64,000 nucleotides of DNA from Cylindrospermum stagnale PCC 7417 (GCF_000317535.1 NC_019757.1:1959001-2023000), one strand, 5' to 3'. Shown: positions 9,530 to 18,915, counted from the first letter of the stretch. The notes: generated by a model not told the origin, from the sequence alone. Numbers and translations: made by a program.

Positions 9530-9917
9530 CACTAACGCTTATATCGAATTACTCAAATCTTTTCCGCCGCGTCCCATCACTTCGGAGGAAGAATTCTTCG
9601 CTACGCAAAAAGTAATTGATTCCCTAATTGATAAAGGTGAATTAACACAAGATGAAGAAGATTATCTAAATGTTTTAGGTACTCTAGTTTATGAGTATGA
9701 AGAACAGCATAATACTATCCCAGATATTTATGGCGTGGAGTTACTCAAGGCTTTGATAGATGAGTTTAGTGTGCAGCAAAAAGACTTAGTTCCTATTTTT
9801 GAAACTGAGTCTATTCTTTCTGAAGTTTTGAATGAAGAACGCCAATTAACTATTGATCACATTCACAAACTTGCGGAGTTTTTCCATATTCCACCAGATA
9901 CATTTTTTCAGTCATAA
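9510..9917 (+). CDS. higA: HigA-family antitoxin with C-terminal helix-turn-helix
   Basis: The ATG at 9510 is preceded by AAGGAGG at 9494-9500 inside the toxin gene, which fixes the start. The coding regions overlap by 20 bp, indicating translational coupling. The protein (135 residues) opens MTTGIRNTNAYIELLKSFPPRPITSEEEF, the standard opening of this antitoxin type, with an acidic middle. A C-terminal region (VPIFETESILSEVLNEERQLTIDHIHKLAEFFHIPPDTFF) is the degenerate XRE helix-turn-helix. It should bind HigB and repress the operon promoter. Confidence 0.9.
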   Translation: MTTGIRNTNAYIELLKSFPPRPITSEEEFFATQKVIDSLIDKGELTQDEEDYLNVLGTLVYEYEEQHNTIPDIYGVELLKALIDEFSVQQKDLVPIFETESILSEVLNEERQLTIDHIHKLAEFFHIPPDTFFQS

Positions 9918-9966
9918 ATTAACCTCATCCTTCTCTCCTCAGCACTTCCCTCTGCGTACCTCAGCG

Positions 9967-10398
9967 TTAAAAAGTAATTTCCTCACTCATTCTCTGTTCC
10001 AGCAATTCCAATAAATCATCAACATCCAAAGCAATCTGTTCAAAACAAATCGGTGGCGGTGGTTCTGGTGCAAACTGAATTAACTTAACTTCACCTTTAC
10101 CAATGCCAATCATCACTACTTCAATTTCTGGTTTGTGATTTTCGACAATTCCCAAAATCTCTTGAAGTCGATTGTCAACATTATTATTGAGTTTTTCTAT
10201 AGCTTCTTTGGGACAATAAACAAAATGTAGTGTGGGTTGTAAATCAATGCCGATAGTACCCTGAGAGTCACCATTTGCTAACCACAACCCCCAAAACAGA
10301 GCCGCTAATTCTGGTCGATTTTCTTTGACAAATCTATCTAATTGGCCACGCCACTTGTTTTCTGTTGTTTCCGGCTGGGTACTACCAAACATCATCAT
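9967..10398 (-). CDS. Probable CcmS-like carboxysome assembly chaperone
   Basis: The 143-residue soluble protein contains KWRGQLDRFVKENRPELAALFWGLWLANGDSQGTIGIDL, then HFVYCPKEAIEKLNNNVDNRLQEILGIVENHKPE and a proline run PEPPPP before the C-terminal helix. From memory this is the cyanobacterial family annotated as beta-carboxysome assembly chaperone CcmS, which binds a CcmK shell protein. The gene is not beside ccm genes here, so the context gives no support. No membrane segment or signal peptide is present. The MMMFGS start is taken as given; either the first or second Met could be used. Confidence 0.6.
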   Translation of the reverse strand: MMMFGSTQPETTENKWRGQLDRFVKENRPELAALFWGLWLANGDSQGTIGIDLQPTLHFVYCPKEAIEKLNNNVDNRLQEILGIVENHKPEIEVVMIGIGKGEVKLIQFAPEPPPPICFEQIALDVDDLLELLEQRMSEEITF

Positions 10399-10437
10399 AA
10401 TCTAAAGTTAAATATTCAAAATTGGTTGGGGTGTTTT

Positions 10438-10458
10438 GGGCAGGCGAGACGCCTACCC
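10438..10458. repeat. Dispersed palindrome (GGGCAGGCG-AGA-CGCCTACCC)
   Basis: Nine-base arms with one mismatch surround an AGA loop. The element lies between the CcmS-like gene start and the 3' end of the ABC exporter. It belongs to the same short palindrome type as those at 30625-30639 and 34702-34720. Confidence 0.5.
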
Positions 10459-10506
10459 TACAAGAAATGTATAATTTCACACTATGCAAACTAGATTTGG
10501 TTTGGC

Positions 10507-12315
10507 TTACCTCAAACCAGACTGCACACGCCAGAGACTGCTATAAATGCTATTTTTCTCCAGCAGTTGTTCATGGGTGCCCGATTCTACTAATTCTCCA
10601 TGTTCTATGACATAAATGCAATCAGCATTCCGGATGGTGGAAAGACGATGTGCGATCGCAATTGTTGTTCTATTGGCAGTTATCCGTTCTAGCGATCGCT
10701 GAATTGCCGCTTCTGTTTCATTATCCACCGCTGAGGTAGCTTCATCCAAAATCAAAATCGGCGGATCTTTCAACACGGCGCGGGCGATCGCAATTCGTTG
10801 TCTTTGTCCACCAGATAGCTTTTGCCCCCGCTCCCCGACAATTGTCTCATAACCTTGAGGCAAGCGGCTGATAAAGTCGTGGGCTTCTGCGACCTTCGCC
10901 GCCATGATAACTTCTGGTTCTGTCGCCTCAAAACTGCCATAAGCAATATTATCTGCCACCGTACCATGAAATAAAAACACATCCTGACTCACCAAGCCAA
11001 TACAGCGGCGTAAATCCCGCAAATTCAGCTTTTGTAAGTCAACACCATCCAGAGTGATTTTTCCCGTTTGCACCTCGTAAAACCGCAATAAAAGCTTGAC
11101 TAGAGTGCTTTTACCAGAACCAGTCGAACCCACAATGGCGATCGTATTTCCGGCGGGTATATCCAAAGACAGATTTTTAACAACTGCTAATCTCTCATTA
11201 TAGGCAAAAGTGACATTTTGAAACTCCACTGCACCGCGCACCAAATCTACAGGTAAATCAATATTTCCGGCATCAATAGCAATTGGAGTATCCAACAAAT
11301 CCATCACCCGATTAGTAGAAGCCATTGCCCGTTGATATTGGTCAAATGTTTCACCTAATCTGGTTAACGGCCAGAGCAAGCGCTGGATTAAAAACACTAA
11401 AACACTGTAAGCACCGACAGACATCTTTCCGGCAACCGCTGCCATACCGCCATACAGTAGCAATGCGGTAAACCCCACCAAAATCAGCATTCTGATTAAA
11501 GGAACAAAGGCGGCAGAAAGAGTAATTGCCTTAGCATTACTTTGGCGATAAGCATCACTTTCTACTTCCAAGCGTGACGCTTCATAAGTTTCAGCAGTAA
11601 AACTTTTAATAGTAGTAATACCGCTGATATTATTTGCCAAACGGGAATTGAGAAACCCTACTTTTTCTCGCACATCAGCATAGCGAGGCGCAAGTAACCG
11701 TTGATAAGCTAACGAACCCCAGAGGATAAATGGCATTGGCGATAAAGCCATCCACGCCACACCGGGAGCTAAAATAAAGAAAGCACCACCAATAATTACA
11801 ACGGTTGTGGCAACTTGGATAATATCATTCGCGCCTACATCCAAAAACCGCTCTAATTGGTTAATATCATCACTGAGGATGGACATTAAACCGCCAGTGC
11901 TGCGTTCTTCAAAATAAGCCAATTCTAAATCTTGCAAATGTTTGTATGCATCCAAACGCAAGTTATGCTGAATGTTTTGCGCCAAATTCCGCCAAATTCG
12001 AGCATAAGCATATTCAAAAATCGATTCTAGTACCCAAACGATCACAGTGAGCAAGGAAATAATCAAAAATTGTCCAAAGACATCCTTCACCCCCAATTTG
12101 GCAATAATAGAATCCTGCTGTTTTACTACCACATCCACCGCAATACCAATTAAGCCTGGTGGTGCCAAGTCGAAAAATTTATTGAGGATAGAATAAGTAG
12201 TTGCCAGCCAAATTTGTTGCCGATACTGATGTCCATAGTCAAAGAGGCGCTGGAGGGGATTTACAGCATGTCTACGCCTTTTTGATTCCCGATGAGATTT
12301 AGATGCTATAGCCAC
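10507..12315 (-). CDS. ABC exporter half-transporter (MsbA/LmrA type, fused membrane and ATPase domains)
   Basis: The 602-residue protein has an N-terminal six-helix exporter domain (about 35-330) and a C-terminal nucleotide-binding domain. The ATPase has Walker [11 protein letters not shown]-loop [10 protein letters not shown], signature [14 protein letters not shown], Walker [13 protein letters not shown] and an H-loop in [10 protein letters not shown]. It should act as a homodimer in the inner membrane to export a lipid, drug or peptide; the substrate cannot be told from sequence. It is divergent from the SPFH gene, with about 130 bp of shared upstream region. It lacks a peptidase C39 domain. 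Confidence 0.93.
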   Translation of the reverse strand: MAIASKSHRESKRRRHAVNPLQRLFDYGHQYRQQIWLATTYSILNKFFDLAPPGLIGIAVDVVVKQQDSIIAKLGVKDVFGQFLIISLLTVIVWVLESIFEYAYARIWRNLAQNIQHNLRLDAYKHLQDLELAYFEERSTGGLMSILSDDINQLERFLDVGANDIIQVATTVVIIGGAFFILAPGVAWMALSPMPFILWGSLAYQRLLAPRYADVREKVGFLNSRLANNISGITTIKSFTAETYEASRLEVESDAYRQSNAKAITLSAAFVPLIRMLILVGFTALLLYGGMAAVAGKMSVGAYSVLVFLIQRLLWPLTRLGETFDQYQRAMASTNRVMDLLDTPIAIDAGNIDLPVDLVRGAVEFQNVTFAYNERLAVVKNLSLDIPAGNTIAIVGSTGSGKSTLVKLLLRFYEVQTGKITLDGVDLQKLNLRDLRRCIGLVSQDVFLFHGTVADNIAYGSFEATEPEVIMAAKVAEAHDFISRLPQGYETIVGERGQKLSGGQRQRIAIARAVLKDPPILILDEATSAVDNETEAAIQRSLERITANRTTIAIAHRLSTIRNADCIYVIEHGELVESGTHEQLLEKNSIYSSLWRVQSGLR

Positions 12316-12444
12316 AGCCGTTTACAGTTGCGTGCAGCTAATACTAGCACAAGAACTCACCTTTGTAGCATTTATTAGGCGTATCCAGGGTGACGTGTCA
12401 ACATAATACAGGAGTTGCCTCACAACAGAACAGGAGAGAGAAAA

Positions 12445-13293
12445 TTGAAAACTCAGCAATTTGCAAATTTGCCAACTACGATTATCGGAATTGTTTTGGC
12501 AATACTGGTGGCTATCGGACTCAATTCCTTTATAATTATCAACCCAGGACAAGCAGGAGTGATTAGCATCTTGGGTAAAGCTACAGATGGCGCTTTACTA
12601 GAAGGTATTCACCTAAAACCACCATTTATCTCTGTGATAGATGTGTATGATTTAACAGTGCAAAAATTTGAAGTACCAGCGGAGAGTTCAACTAAGGATC
12701 TGCAAAATTTATCTGCGAGATTTGCCATCAACTTTCGCCTCGATCCGATGCAGGTAGTTGAGGTGAGGAGGAAACAAGGTACCTTAGAAAATATTGTGTC
12801 GAAAATCATCGCTCCCCAGACACAGGAAGCCTTCAAAATTGCCGCCGCTAGAAGAACTGTAGAAGAAGCAATTACCAAACGCAGCGAATTAAAAGAAGAC
12901 TTTGATAGCACTTTAGGCGATCGCTTAGTTAAATATGGGATAATCGTTTTGGATACGAGCGTAGTTGACTTGGCTTTTTCACCAGAATTTGCCAGAGCAG
13001 TTGAAGAAAAACAAATCGCGGAACAACGGGCGCAAAGAGCCGTCTATGTAGCGCGGGAAGCCGAACAAGAAGCACAAGCAGACATCAACCGCGCTAAGGG
13101 TAGGGCAGAAGCTCAAAGACTCTTGGCAGAAACCCTCAAAGCCCAAGGAGGGCAGTTAGTTCTGCAAAAAGAAGCAATTGAAGCTTGGAAGAGTGGCGGC
13201 GCTCACATGCCCAATGTCCTCGTTATGGGTGAAAATTCCCAAGGTAGCGTCCCCTTCATATTCAACCTAGGGAAGCTGCAAAATCAACCTTGA
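12445..13293 (+). CDS. Prohibitin/SPFH-domain membrane protein
   Basis: The protein has an N-terminal membrane anchor (about residues 10-32), then an SPFH/band 7 domain beginning INPGQAGVISILGKATDGALLEGIHLKPPF. A long charged helix rich in Ala/Glu/Arg follows (EEKQIAEQRAQRAVYVAREAEQEAQADINRAKGRAEAQ), as in prohibitins. Such proteins form ring or cage scaffolds in plasma or thylakoid membranes and regulate membrane proteases or protein quality control. The TTG at 12445 is preceded at 8 bp by AGGAG (12432-12436), so I place the start there and not at the in-frame TTG 30 bp upstream. Cyanobacterial homologues include Synechocystis Slr1106-type prohibitins. Confidence 0.9.
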   Translation: MKTQQFANLPTTIIGIVLAILVAIGLNSFIIINPGQAGVISILGKATDGALLEGIHLKPPFISVIDVYDLTVQKFEVPAESSTKDLQNLSARFAINFRLDPMQVVEVRRKQGTLENIVSKIIAPQTQEAFKIAAARRTVEEAITKRSELKEDFDSTLGDRLVKYGIIVLDTSVVDLAFSPEFARAVEEKQIAEQRAQRAVYVAREAEQEAQADINRAKGRAEAQRLLAETLKAQGGQLVLQKEAIEAWKSGGAHMPNVLVMGENSQGSVPFIFNLGKLQNQP

Positions 13294-13313
13294 TTTTAGT
13301 CAAAAATACTAGT

Positions 13314-13334
13314 AAGGTGGGCAAGTCCCACCTT
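13314..13334 (+). terminator. Perfect hairpin AAGGTGGG-CAAGT-CCCACCTT
   Basis: An 8-bp perfect stem with a 5-nt loop lies 21 bp after the SPFH gene. There is no T-run after it, so it may be a dispersed palindrome used as an mRNA 3' end, not a classic terminator. Confidence 0.55.
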
Positions 13335-13373
13335 AGACACAGAAGCAACACCAGGAAAATAATCAAGTAATTT

Positions 13374-13790
13374 ATGCCTACTCCCAATCATCACAGCCTC
13401 ACAGCCGAGGAAGCTAAAAAACTGCTGAACAAATTTAACTGTCTAGACATTGCACCTGTCCTCAAGCCATCAGAGAAAGGTTCAATCAGCCGGGCATTAA
13501 TTTTAATTACCAGCCTTTCTGACTACCAAATATTAGGAATTTGTGCTGATACCGCCGAAGAAGGAATTTTAGCAATGCAAACTTATTCTCAGGCGTTAGG
13601 TTATGAAGCACCAAATAATTTACCTAAACCTGAAGGGCCAGTTTATATCAAATTAAATGGCAAAAATGGCTTGTGCTATCTTGATTCATATCCCGGACAT
13701 CATCGCGGGGTATTGGTGTCTTGCCAGTCTTACCAAGAAGGGGGAATCAATGAAATGTATGGACATTTACCCCTGGATTTATTTGTATAG
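13374..13790 (+). CDS. DUF1824-family cyanobacterial protein
   Basis: This 138-residue soluble protein has the family hallmarks: an N-terminal helix LTAEEAKKLLNKFNCLDIA, a central SDYQILGICADTAEEGILAMQTYSQALGYE, and the ending GPVYIKLNGKNGLCYLDSYPGHHRGVLVSCQSY...GGINEMYGHLPLDLF. The family is essentially restricted to oxygenic phototrophs and has no established biochemical role. It lies in the same direction between the SPFH gene and the ABC-F gene, with gaps of about 80 bp on each side, so co-transcription is possible but not evident. Confidence 0.88.
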   Translation: MPTPNHHSLTAEEAKKLLNKFNCLDIAPVLKPSEKGSISRALILITSLSDYQILGICADTAEEGILAMQTYSQALGYEAPNNLPKPEGPVYIKLNGKNGLCYLDSYPGHHRGVLVSCQSYQEGGINEMYGHLPLDLFV

Positions 13791-13866
13791 AATTTTTAGT
13801 AAGTTAGATTATCCGTAGGTAGGAAATATACCCTGCCTACGAATTGCCATAGGAAATGCAAAAATT

Positions 13867-15789
13867 ATGAGTATTATTACACTACAATCAGTTAAAAAAG
13901 ACTTTGGCATCAAAGAAATTTTAAAAGACGCTAGCTTTAGTCTAGATACTACCGACAAAGTAGGCTTAATTGGTACTAACGGTTCTGGCAAATCAACGTT
14001 ATTAAAAATGATCGCTGGGCTAGAATCGATTGATAGTGGGCAAATTTTAGTCAGTTCCGGTTCAAAAATTATTTACTTACCCCAGCAGCCAGATTTAGAT
14101 GAAGACCACACAGTTTTAGAGCAAATATTTGCTGACAGTGGTGAACACATGGCTTTAGTGCGGGAGTATGAAGAACTTTCTGATAAATTGGCTCACTCTT
14201 CAGAAGATACTCAGCTAATGTCCCGACTTTCTGTAGTCATGCAGCGCATGGATGCAACTGGCGCTTGGGAACTGGAAACCAACGCTAAAATCATCCTCAC
14301 AAAATTAGGAATTGTTGACTTTGACGTGAAAATCGGGACTTTATCTGGAGGTTATCGCAAACGCATTGCTTTAGCAACAGCTTTGCTATCAGAACCAGAT
14401 GTTTTGCTGATGGATGAGCCAACAAACCATCTTGATGCTCTTTCTGTAGAATGGTTACAAAGTTATTTAAATCGCTTTCGCGGGGCGCTTTTGCTGATAA
14501 CACACGACCGCTATTTTTTAGATCGTGTTACTAATCGGATTATCGAAATCGACCGAGGGGACATTTACACTTACACAGGTAACTATTCATATTATCTGGA
14601 AAAGAAAGCTTTAGCTGAGGAATCTGCCGTTAGTACTCAGCGCAAACATCAAGGCGTATTGCGGCGCGAGTTGGAATGGCTAAAACGCGGGCCAAAAGCT
14701 AGAAGTACCAAACAAAAAGCCAGAATTGACCGCGCTCATGCTCTGCGTGACACTGAGTTTAAACAAGTTCAAGGTAAAGTTGATATTTCTACAGTTGGTC
14801 GGCGTATTGGCAAAAAAGTTATTGAATTAAATAACGTTGCTAAAGCATACAATGGCAGAACTTTAATTAATAATTTCACCTACGAATTTAGCCCAGAAGA
14901 CCGCATCGGCATTATCGGCGGTAATGGTGCAGGTAAATCGACTTTAATGGATATTATCACTGCACGGGTTAAACCAGATTCTGGTAGTGTGGAAATTGGG
15001 GGAACAATTCACATCGGTTATTTTGACCAGCATTCTGAAGAATTACTCACGGCGTTAAACGAAAATCAGCGCGTGATTGATTACATCAAAGAAGAAGGGG
15101 AATTTATTCAAATAACCGACGGTACTAAAATTACTGCTTCCCAAATGTTGGAGCGGTTTTTGTTTCCCGGAAATCAGCAATATGCCCCAATTCATAAACT
15201 TTCTGGCGGGGAAAAACGGCGGTTATTTCTGTTGCGGTTGCTCATCAGTGCGCCGAATGTCTTAATTTTAGATGAACCGACTAATGATTTAGATGTGCAA
15301 ACCTTGGCGGTGCTTGAAGATTATTTAGAAGATTTTTCTGGTAGTGTCATTGTAGTTTCTCACGACCGCTACTTTTTAGACCGGACTGTAGACACAATTT
15401 TTTCTTTTGAAGAAGGCGGAAATCTCAAGCAATATCCAGGTAATTACTCTATTTATCTGGACTTTAAAAAAGCTGAGGAAGCACAGCTACAGGCTGCTAA
15501 TAATAATGCCAAAAATATCGAGGTGGAAAAAACTACATCTCTACCTAAGGAAACAGAGAAGAAAAAGCGGCGCGGTTTATCTAATTGGGAAAGGAAAGAA
15601 TTTCAGCAATTGGAAGGGAAAATCGCTCAGTTAGAGGATGAAAAGGCAGCAGCGGAAAAAGCTTTGGTGAATGTCTCTCCGGGAAATTATAGCCAAGTGC
15701 AAAAGCTTTATGAACAGGTGGAAAACCTCAAGCAAGCGATTGATGTGGCGACTGAGCGCTGGTTAGAATTGGCTGAGGTGGAATCTTAA
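13867..15789 (+). CDS. ABC-F ATPase (Uup/EttA-like ribosome-associated factor)
   Basis: The 640-residue protein has two tandem ATPase domains and no membrane segments. Walker A motifs are GTNGSGKST and GGNGAGKST, signatures LSGGYRKRIALA and LSGGEKRRLFLL, and Walker B LLMDEPTNHLD and LILDEPTNDLD. The inter-domain linker (around 250-310, rich in Arg/Lys) and a C-terminal coiled coil (about 545-635) resemble Uup. ABC-F proteins act on the ribosome and can relieve stalled translation; the Uup branch also affects transposon excision. It is followed by a strong terminator. Confidence 0.93.
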   Translation: MSIITLQSVKKDFGIKEILKDASFSLDTTDKVGLIGTNGSGKSTLLKMIAGLESIDSGQILVSSGSKIIYLPQQPDLDEDHTVLEQIFADSGEHMALVREYEELSDKLAHSSEDTQLMSRLSVVMQRMDATGAWELETNAKIILTKLGIVDFDVKIGTLSGGYRKRIALATALLSEPDVLLMDEPTNHLDALSVEWLQSYLNRFRGALLLITHDRYFLDRVTNRIIEIDRGDIYTYTGNYSYYLEKKALAEESAVSTQRKHQGVLRRELEWLKRGPKARSTKQKARIDRAHALRDTEFKQVQGKVDISTVGRRIGKKVIELNNVAKAYNGRTLINNFTYEFSPEDRIGIIGGNGAGKSTLMDIITARVKPDSGSVEIGGTIHIGYFDQHSEELLTALNENQRVIDYIKEEGEFIQITDGTKITASQMLERFLFPGNQQYAPIHKLSGGEKRRLFLLRLLISAPNVLILDEPTNDLDVQTLAVLEDYLEDFSGSVIVVSHDRYFLDRTVDTIFSFEEGGNLKQYPGNYSIYLDFKKAEEAQLQAANNNAKNIEVEKTTSLPKETEKKKRRGLSNWERKEFQQLEGKIAQLEDEKAAAEKALVNVSPGNYSQVQKLYEQVENLKQAIDVATERWLELAEVES

Positions 15790-15817
15790 TCTCATAATGT
15801 GCATTCATTGAATAACA

Positions 15818-15850
15818 AGATCCCCGACTTCTTAGAGAAGTCGGGGATCT
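15818..15850 (+). terminator. Perfect 15-bp hairpin after the ABC-F gene
   Basis: AGATCCCCGACTTCT (15818-15832) pairs exactly with AGAAGTCGGGGATCT (15836-15850) around a TAG loop. The same palindrome is, from memory, a common dispersed repeat in Nostoc genomes, so it may be both a repeat and a transcript end. Confidence 0.7.
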
Positions 15851-15910
15851 GAGCTTTAAAATAGGAATGCTATATCTGATTTGTTTGTGAAAATATTCTT
15901 TTTTGAACTA

Positions 15911-15940
15911 ACCGCAGAGGCGCAGAGGACGCAAAGAGAA
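15911..15940. repeat. Dispersed GCAGAGGCGCAGAGGA-type repeat
   Basis: ACCGCAGAGGCGCAGAGGAC and the following CGCAAAGAGAA are a purine-rich motif seen many times in Nostoc chromosomes. A related inverted copy, CTCTGCGTACCTCAGCG, lies at about 9950-9966. It is in the 350-bp intergenic region upstream of the phytochelatin synthase, which otherwise shows only a short AACGCACG/CGTGCGTT palindrome near 15968-15987. Confidence 0.45.
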
Positions 15941-16140
15941 TAAAGAGACATTTTCACGAACACGTAGCGTGCGTTCCCTAACGCACGAATTAACTAGCAA
16001 CCAAAGAAGATTTCAGAATCAGAGATTGAAATATTTTTTATTGACAATTTTTTATTGTATTCTGAGCATTAAACTGCTCAAGCGTTGCCAATATACAGTA
16101 TATTCTATGTAAATGCACTTATTTTAGTAAAAATATAAAG

Positions 16141-16878
16141 ATGAAAATTCAAAAAATCAAAACTCTTAAAACATCGCTCAAGTATCTAATTTTAGGAGCA
16201 TGTTTGGCTGGAGGAAATGTTTTTGCTCAAACACTACCTCTTGCGCCTAACTTGATTGGTTTTGATTCTCCTGAAGGTGAAAAATTATTAATTGAAAGTA
16301 AATCGAAGGATGATTTTTTTCCGTTGAGTATGCAGTTTGTCACCCAAACAAATCAAGCATATTGTGGCGTTGCGAGTATGGTGATGGTGCTGAATGGCTT
16401 GAAAGTTACCGCACCGGAAGCACCCCAATATAAGCCTTATAAAGTGTTTACTCAAGAAAATTTTTTCAGTAATGAGAATACTACAAAAGTACTATCTGCT
16501 GAGGTTGTATCTCGTCAAGGCATGACTCTAAATGAGTTGGGAGGATTGTTAGGAAGTTACGGTGTTAAGGTGAAGGTTTACCGTGCTAGTGATACCAGTT
16601 TAACAGAGTTTCGTAAGTTAGCAGCAGAGAATTTAAAACAACCGGGAAATTTCGTTATAGTTAATTATTTACGTAAGGCTATTGGACAAGAAACAGGCGG
16701 GCATATTTCCCCCTTGGCGGCGTATAATGAGCAGACGGATAGATTTTTAATTTTGGATGTTTCTCGTTATAAGTATCCGCCAGTTTGGGTAAAAGCGGCG
16801 GATTTATGGAAGTCGATGGCGACTGTTGATTCAACTTCAGGGAAGACGCGGGGTTTTGTATTTGCGAGTAAGAATTAG
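16141..16878 (+). CDS. Prokaryotic phytochelatin synthase (glutathione gamma-glutamylcysteine hydrolase)
   Basis: This 245-residue protein has an N-terminal signal peptide (1-30, ending NVFAQ) and a papain-like phytochelatin synthase domain. The catalytic triad is visible as Cys75 in NQAYCGVASM, His188 in GGHISPLAAY and Asp206 in FLILDVSRY. It corresponds to the short cyanobacterial enzyme characterised from Nostoc as Alr0975. That enzyme mainly splits glutathione to gamma-glutamylcysteine and glycine and makes little phytochelatin because it lacks the plant C-terminal domain. The signal peptide implies a periplasmic location. A gamma-glutamyltransferase gene 2 kb downstream also acts on extracytoplasmic glutathione, though a convergent gene pair lies between. 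Confidence 0.93.
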   Translation: MKIQKIKTLKTSLKYLILGACLAGGNVFAQTLPLAPNLIGFDSPEGEKLLIESKSKDDFFPLSMQFVTQTNQAYCGVASMVMVLNGLKVTAPEAPQYKPYKVFTQENFFSNENTTKVLSAEVVSRQGMTLNELGGLLGSYGVKVKVYRASDTSLTEFRKLAAENLKQPGNFVIVNYLRKAIGQETGGHISPLAAYNEQTDRFLILDVSRYKYPPVWVKAADLWKSMATVDSTSGKTRGFVFASKN

Positions 16879-16892
16879 CAAATATACTCGGC

Positions 16893-16937
16893 GATTAGAA
16901 ATCGCGGCTACACAAACGAAGTCCGCCTTCGCGGACT
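16893..16937. repeat. Dispersed Nostoc repeat ending in AGTCCGC-CTTC-GCGGACT hairpin
   Basis: The segment contains GATTAGAAATCGCGGCTACA followed by the perfect 7-bp hairpin at 16920-16937. This combination recurs widely in Nostoc genomes (from memory). Here it separates the convergent ends of the phytochelatin synthase and the DUF4276 gene and could act as a bidirectional transcript end. Confidence 0.55.
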
Positions 16938-16954
16938 AAAAGAATTTGGAACAT

Positions 16955-17566
16955 TCATGGAATTAAATCAACTTCGCAAAGAGATAAAATCGTGTTTATA
17001 AATGCTTTTAATTCAGGACACTGATTAACCGAAACCATCAAATCTTGGTTTTTCAAGATAGCATTTCCATCACGAATTTTATTGTAACTACGCTTTTTAC
17101 CTAACTCAAATATTTCTTTTATACGATTTGCTGGTGGCTTATCATGATTCACTTGTTCAGGTGAACCTCCTGGTGCTGACTTATTATGTCCAGCTAACTT
17201 TTGTATTCTTGACCAATAAGGTAATAGCCAAGCTTCAAAATCATGTTGTGCTACATGAGGATAAAATTTAGGGTTATTTCCTACCCAATCTCTCATTTTA
17301 GCTTTTGCATCTGCTGCATCTTGAAAATCTTTTGTTCCTGTTCCTGTATAAACGTCTGTTAGTGCAATTACAGCATCAACAGCATCTTTACCTGTTAACA
17401 AAAGTTCTACCTTGCGCCTAAGTTTTTCTTCTTTGGCAATTCGACCATCATCGGATATAAAGTTTAATTTGGGCATTTTTTGTTGCAAGCGCAACTTGAG
17501 GAAATCTAATAAAATATGTTTAAAAGCCGTTTCCGTTTTACCCTCAACTAAAATCGCTATCTTCAT
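16955..17566 (-). CDS. DUF4276 protein, TOPRIM-like putative nuclease partner of the adjacent ATPase
   Basis: The protein starts MKIAILVEGKTETAFKHIL, a TOPRIM-type opening with the acidic residue in VEGKTE. It continues with VIALTDVYTGTGTKDF (second acidic motif) and HDFEAWLLPYW. These are the conserved blocks of the DUF4276 family, which is related to the TOPRIM domains of OLD-family nucleases. The ATG at 17566 overlaps the stop codon of the upstream ATPase gene (ATGA), so the two are translationally coupled. A further in-frame start at 17596 lies inside the ATPase gene and is less likely. The likely role is the nucleolytic or sensing subunit of an ATPase-TOPRIM module. No such activity is proven for this protein. 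Confidence 0.85.
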   Translation of the reverse strand: MKIAILVEGKTETAFKHILLDFLKLRLQQKMPKLNFISDDGRIAKEEKLRRKVELLLTGKDAVDAVIALTDVYTGTGTKDFQDAADAKAKMRDWVGNNPKFYPHVAQHDFEAWLLPYWSRIQKLAGHNKSAPGGSPEQVNHDKPPANRIKEIFELGKKRSYNKIRDGNAILKNQDLMVSVNQCPELKAFINTILSLCEVDLIP

Positions 17567-18741
17567 GGACGACCACCGATTAAGTTCATTGCCCAAATTT
17601 GATCTAAACTATAATCTTCTAGCCAGTGTGCTAAATCAAAAGAATCACCCCATTTCATGGTTGTTAACCCATCTTCAGTGGTGTCACAAATTAGCACTTC
17701 TTCAGGTTTTAGAAATCGGATTAATCTGTCTGAATGAGTGGCAACAATTAGCTGTGTTTTTTCTGAGGCTTCCCGCATAACATCAGCTAGTAGTTGTAAT
17801 AATTCTGGGTGTAAACTAACTTCTGGTTCATCAATAAGAGTCACAGCAGTTAAACCCGGACTTAGCAACAATGTTATTAACCAGAGAAAGCGTAAAGTTC
17901 CCTCTGATAGTTGGTGCATATAAATTGGCTGAGAAAAGTTTTTATCTTTCCAAGTCATTGCGAAAGTTCCTGCTGCTACTGGAGGAAATCCTAAACGCTC
18001 AAAATCTGGAAAAGCAGCAGCAAGGGTATCTACGATAATTTCAAACCTGTCTGGATCAGTTTCTCGTAAATAGTAAAGACAGGAAACTAAATCTTCACCG
18101 TTAGCACCTGGTAATTTTACTGGACGCATTTGTTGTGGTAAGCGCACTGGACTTTTAGGCGTAACATTCAATGAACCGTAAAACGTACATGAAGCTAATT
18201 GTCTACGGAATCTTTCAGGTAATTTGTAAATTTTAGGAACTTGAGAAAGAGAAGTCTCTAAATGGTTGTATTCCCATTCTGGAGTTAATAATTTTTTACT
18301 TTCTGGATTCAAGTATTTAATATCTAAATTATGAGATTCAATGTACTTCACAGTAACAGGTTGGGGGGATCGCATATTATAATCTTTATAATCATTTTCA
18401 GTAAGTGTCTCTAAAGAAATTTTATATGCCAAGCCTTTAGGAGTAACTTCTAAGCAATAATCAAATGTAGACGAAGATTTCAGATAATCTAGCGCATCTA
18501 TTAAGTAAATTGCTATCTTATTAGCTTTATCGCGAGTGATAATTTCATTCAGTCCGCCCAATTCGGAAATTTTAGGTTCCAGTTGACCATTTGCTGAAGC
18601 TGCCAAAAGTGAAAATATCTCTAACAGGGAAGTTTTACCTACACCATTAGCACCTATCATCACCGTCAAAGGTCGCATTTCGATTTCTACGTTATGCAGA
18701 CGACGATATCCTTCAATTTTTATACGTTTAAACGAGTTCAT
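17563..18741 (-). CDS. AAA ATPase of the OLD/RecF-like (AAA_21) type
   Basis: The 392-residue protein begins IKIEGYRRLHNVEIEMRPLTVMIGANGVGKTSLLE, with Walker A at residues 30-37. The C-terminal half has the signature LSEGTLRFLWL, Walker B TLIDEPEVSLHPE (D304, E305) and the H-loop LIVATHSDRLI. This is the ABC-type ATPase found in OLD nucleases, Gabija GajA and PARIS AriA. Here it lacks a fused TOPRIM domain; the DUF4276 product of the overlapping downstream gene would supply it. Gene order is ATPase first, then TOPRIM. The insertion between the ABC halves (about 100-260) is of unknown structure. Antiphage function is an inference. Confidence 0.9.
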   Translation of the reverse strand: MNSFKRIKIEGYRRLHNVEIEMRPLTVMIGANGVGKTSLLEIFSLLAASANGQLEPKISELGGLNEIITRDKANKIAIYLIDALDYLKSSSTFDYCLEVTPKGLAYKISLETLTENDYKDYNMRSPQPVTVKYIESHNLDIKYLNPESKKLLTPEWEYNHLETSLSQVPKIYKLPERFRRQLASCTFYGSLNVTPKSPVRLPQQMRPVKLPGANGEDLVSCLYYLRETDPDRFEIIVDTLAAAFPDFERLGFPPVAAGTFAMTWKDKNFSQPIYMHQLSEGTLRFLWLITLLLSPGLTAVTLIDEPEVSLHPELLQLLADVMREASEKTQLIVATHSDRLIRFLKPEEVLICDTTEDGLTTMKWGDSFDLAHWLEDYSLDQIWAMNLIGGRP

Positions 18742-18915
18742 AAGTCTTATTTTCTCATCTCACTTTTTTCTGCTGTTTCTTTACTGTAGCAAGTAAGGCT
18801 GGTTGTATTTTGCGCTTATCTAAAAAAGTTGTTATGTGACTTTTTATGAGCAAGTATTTTCAAAAGGATGATTTTATGAGAAATTGCACATACTGCCGAA
18901 AAAAATAGCGTAAAA

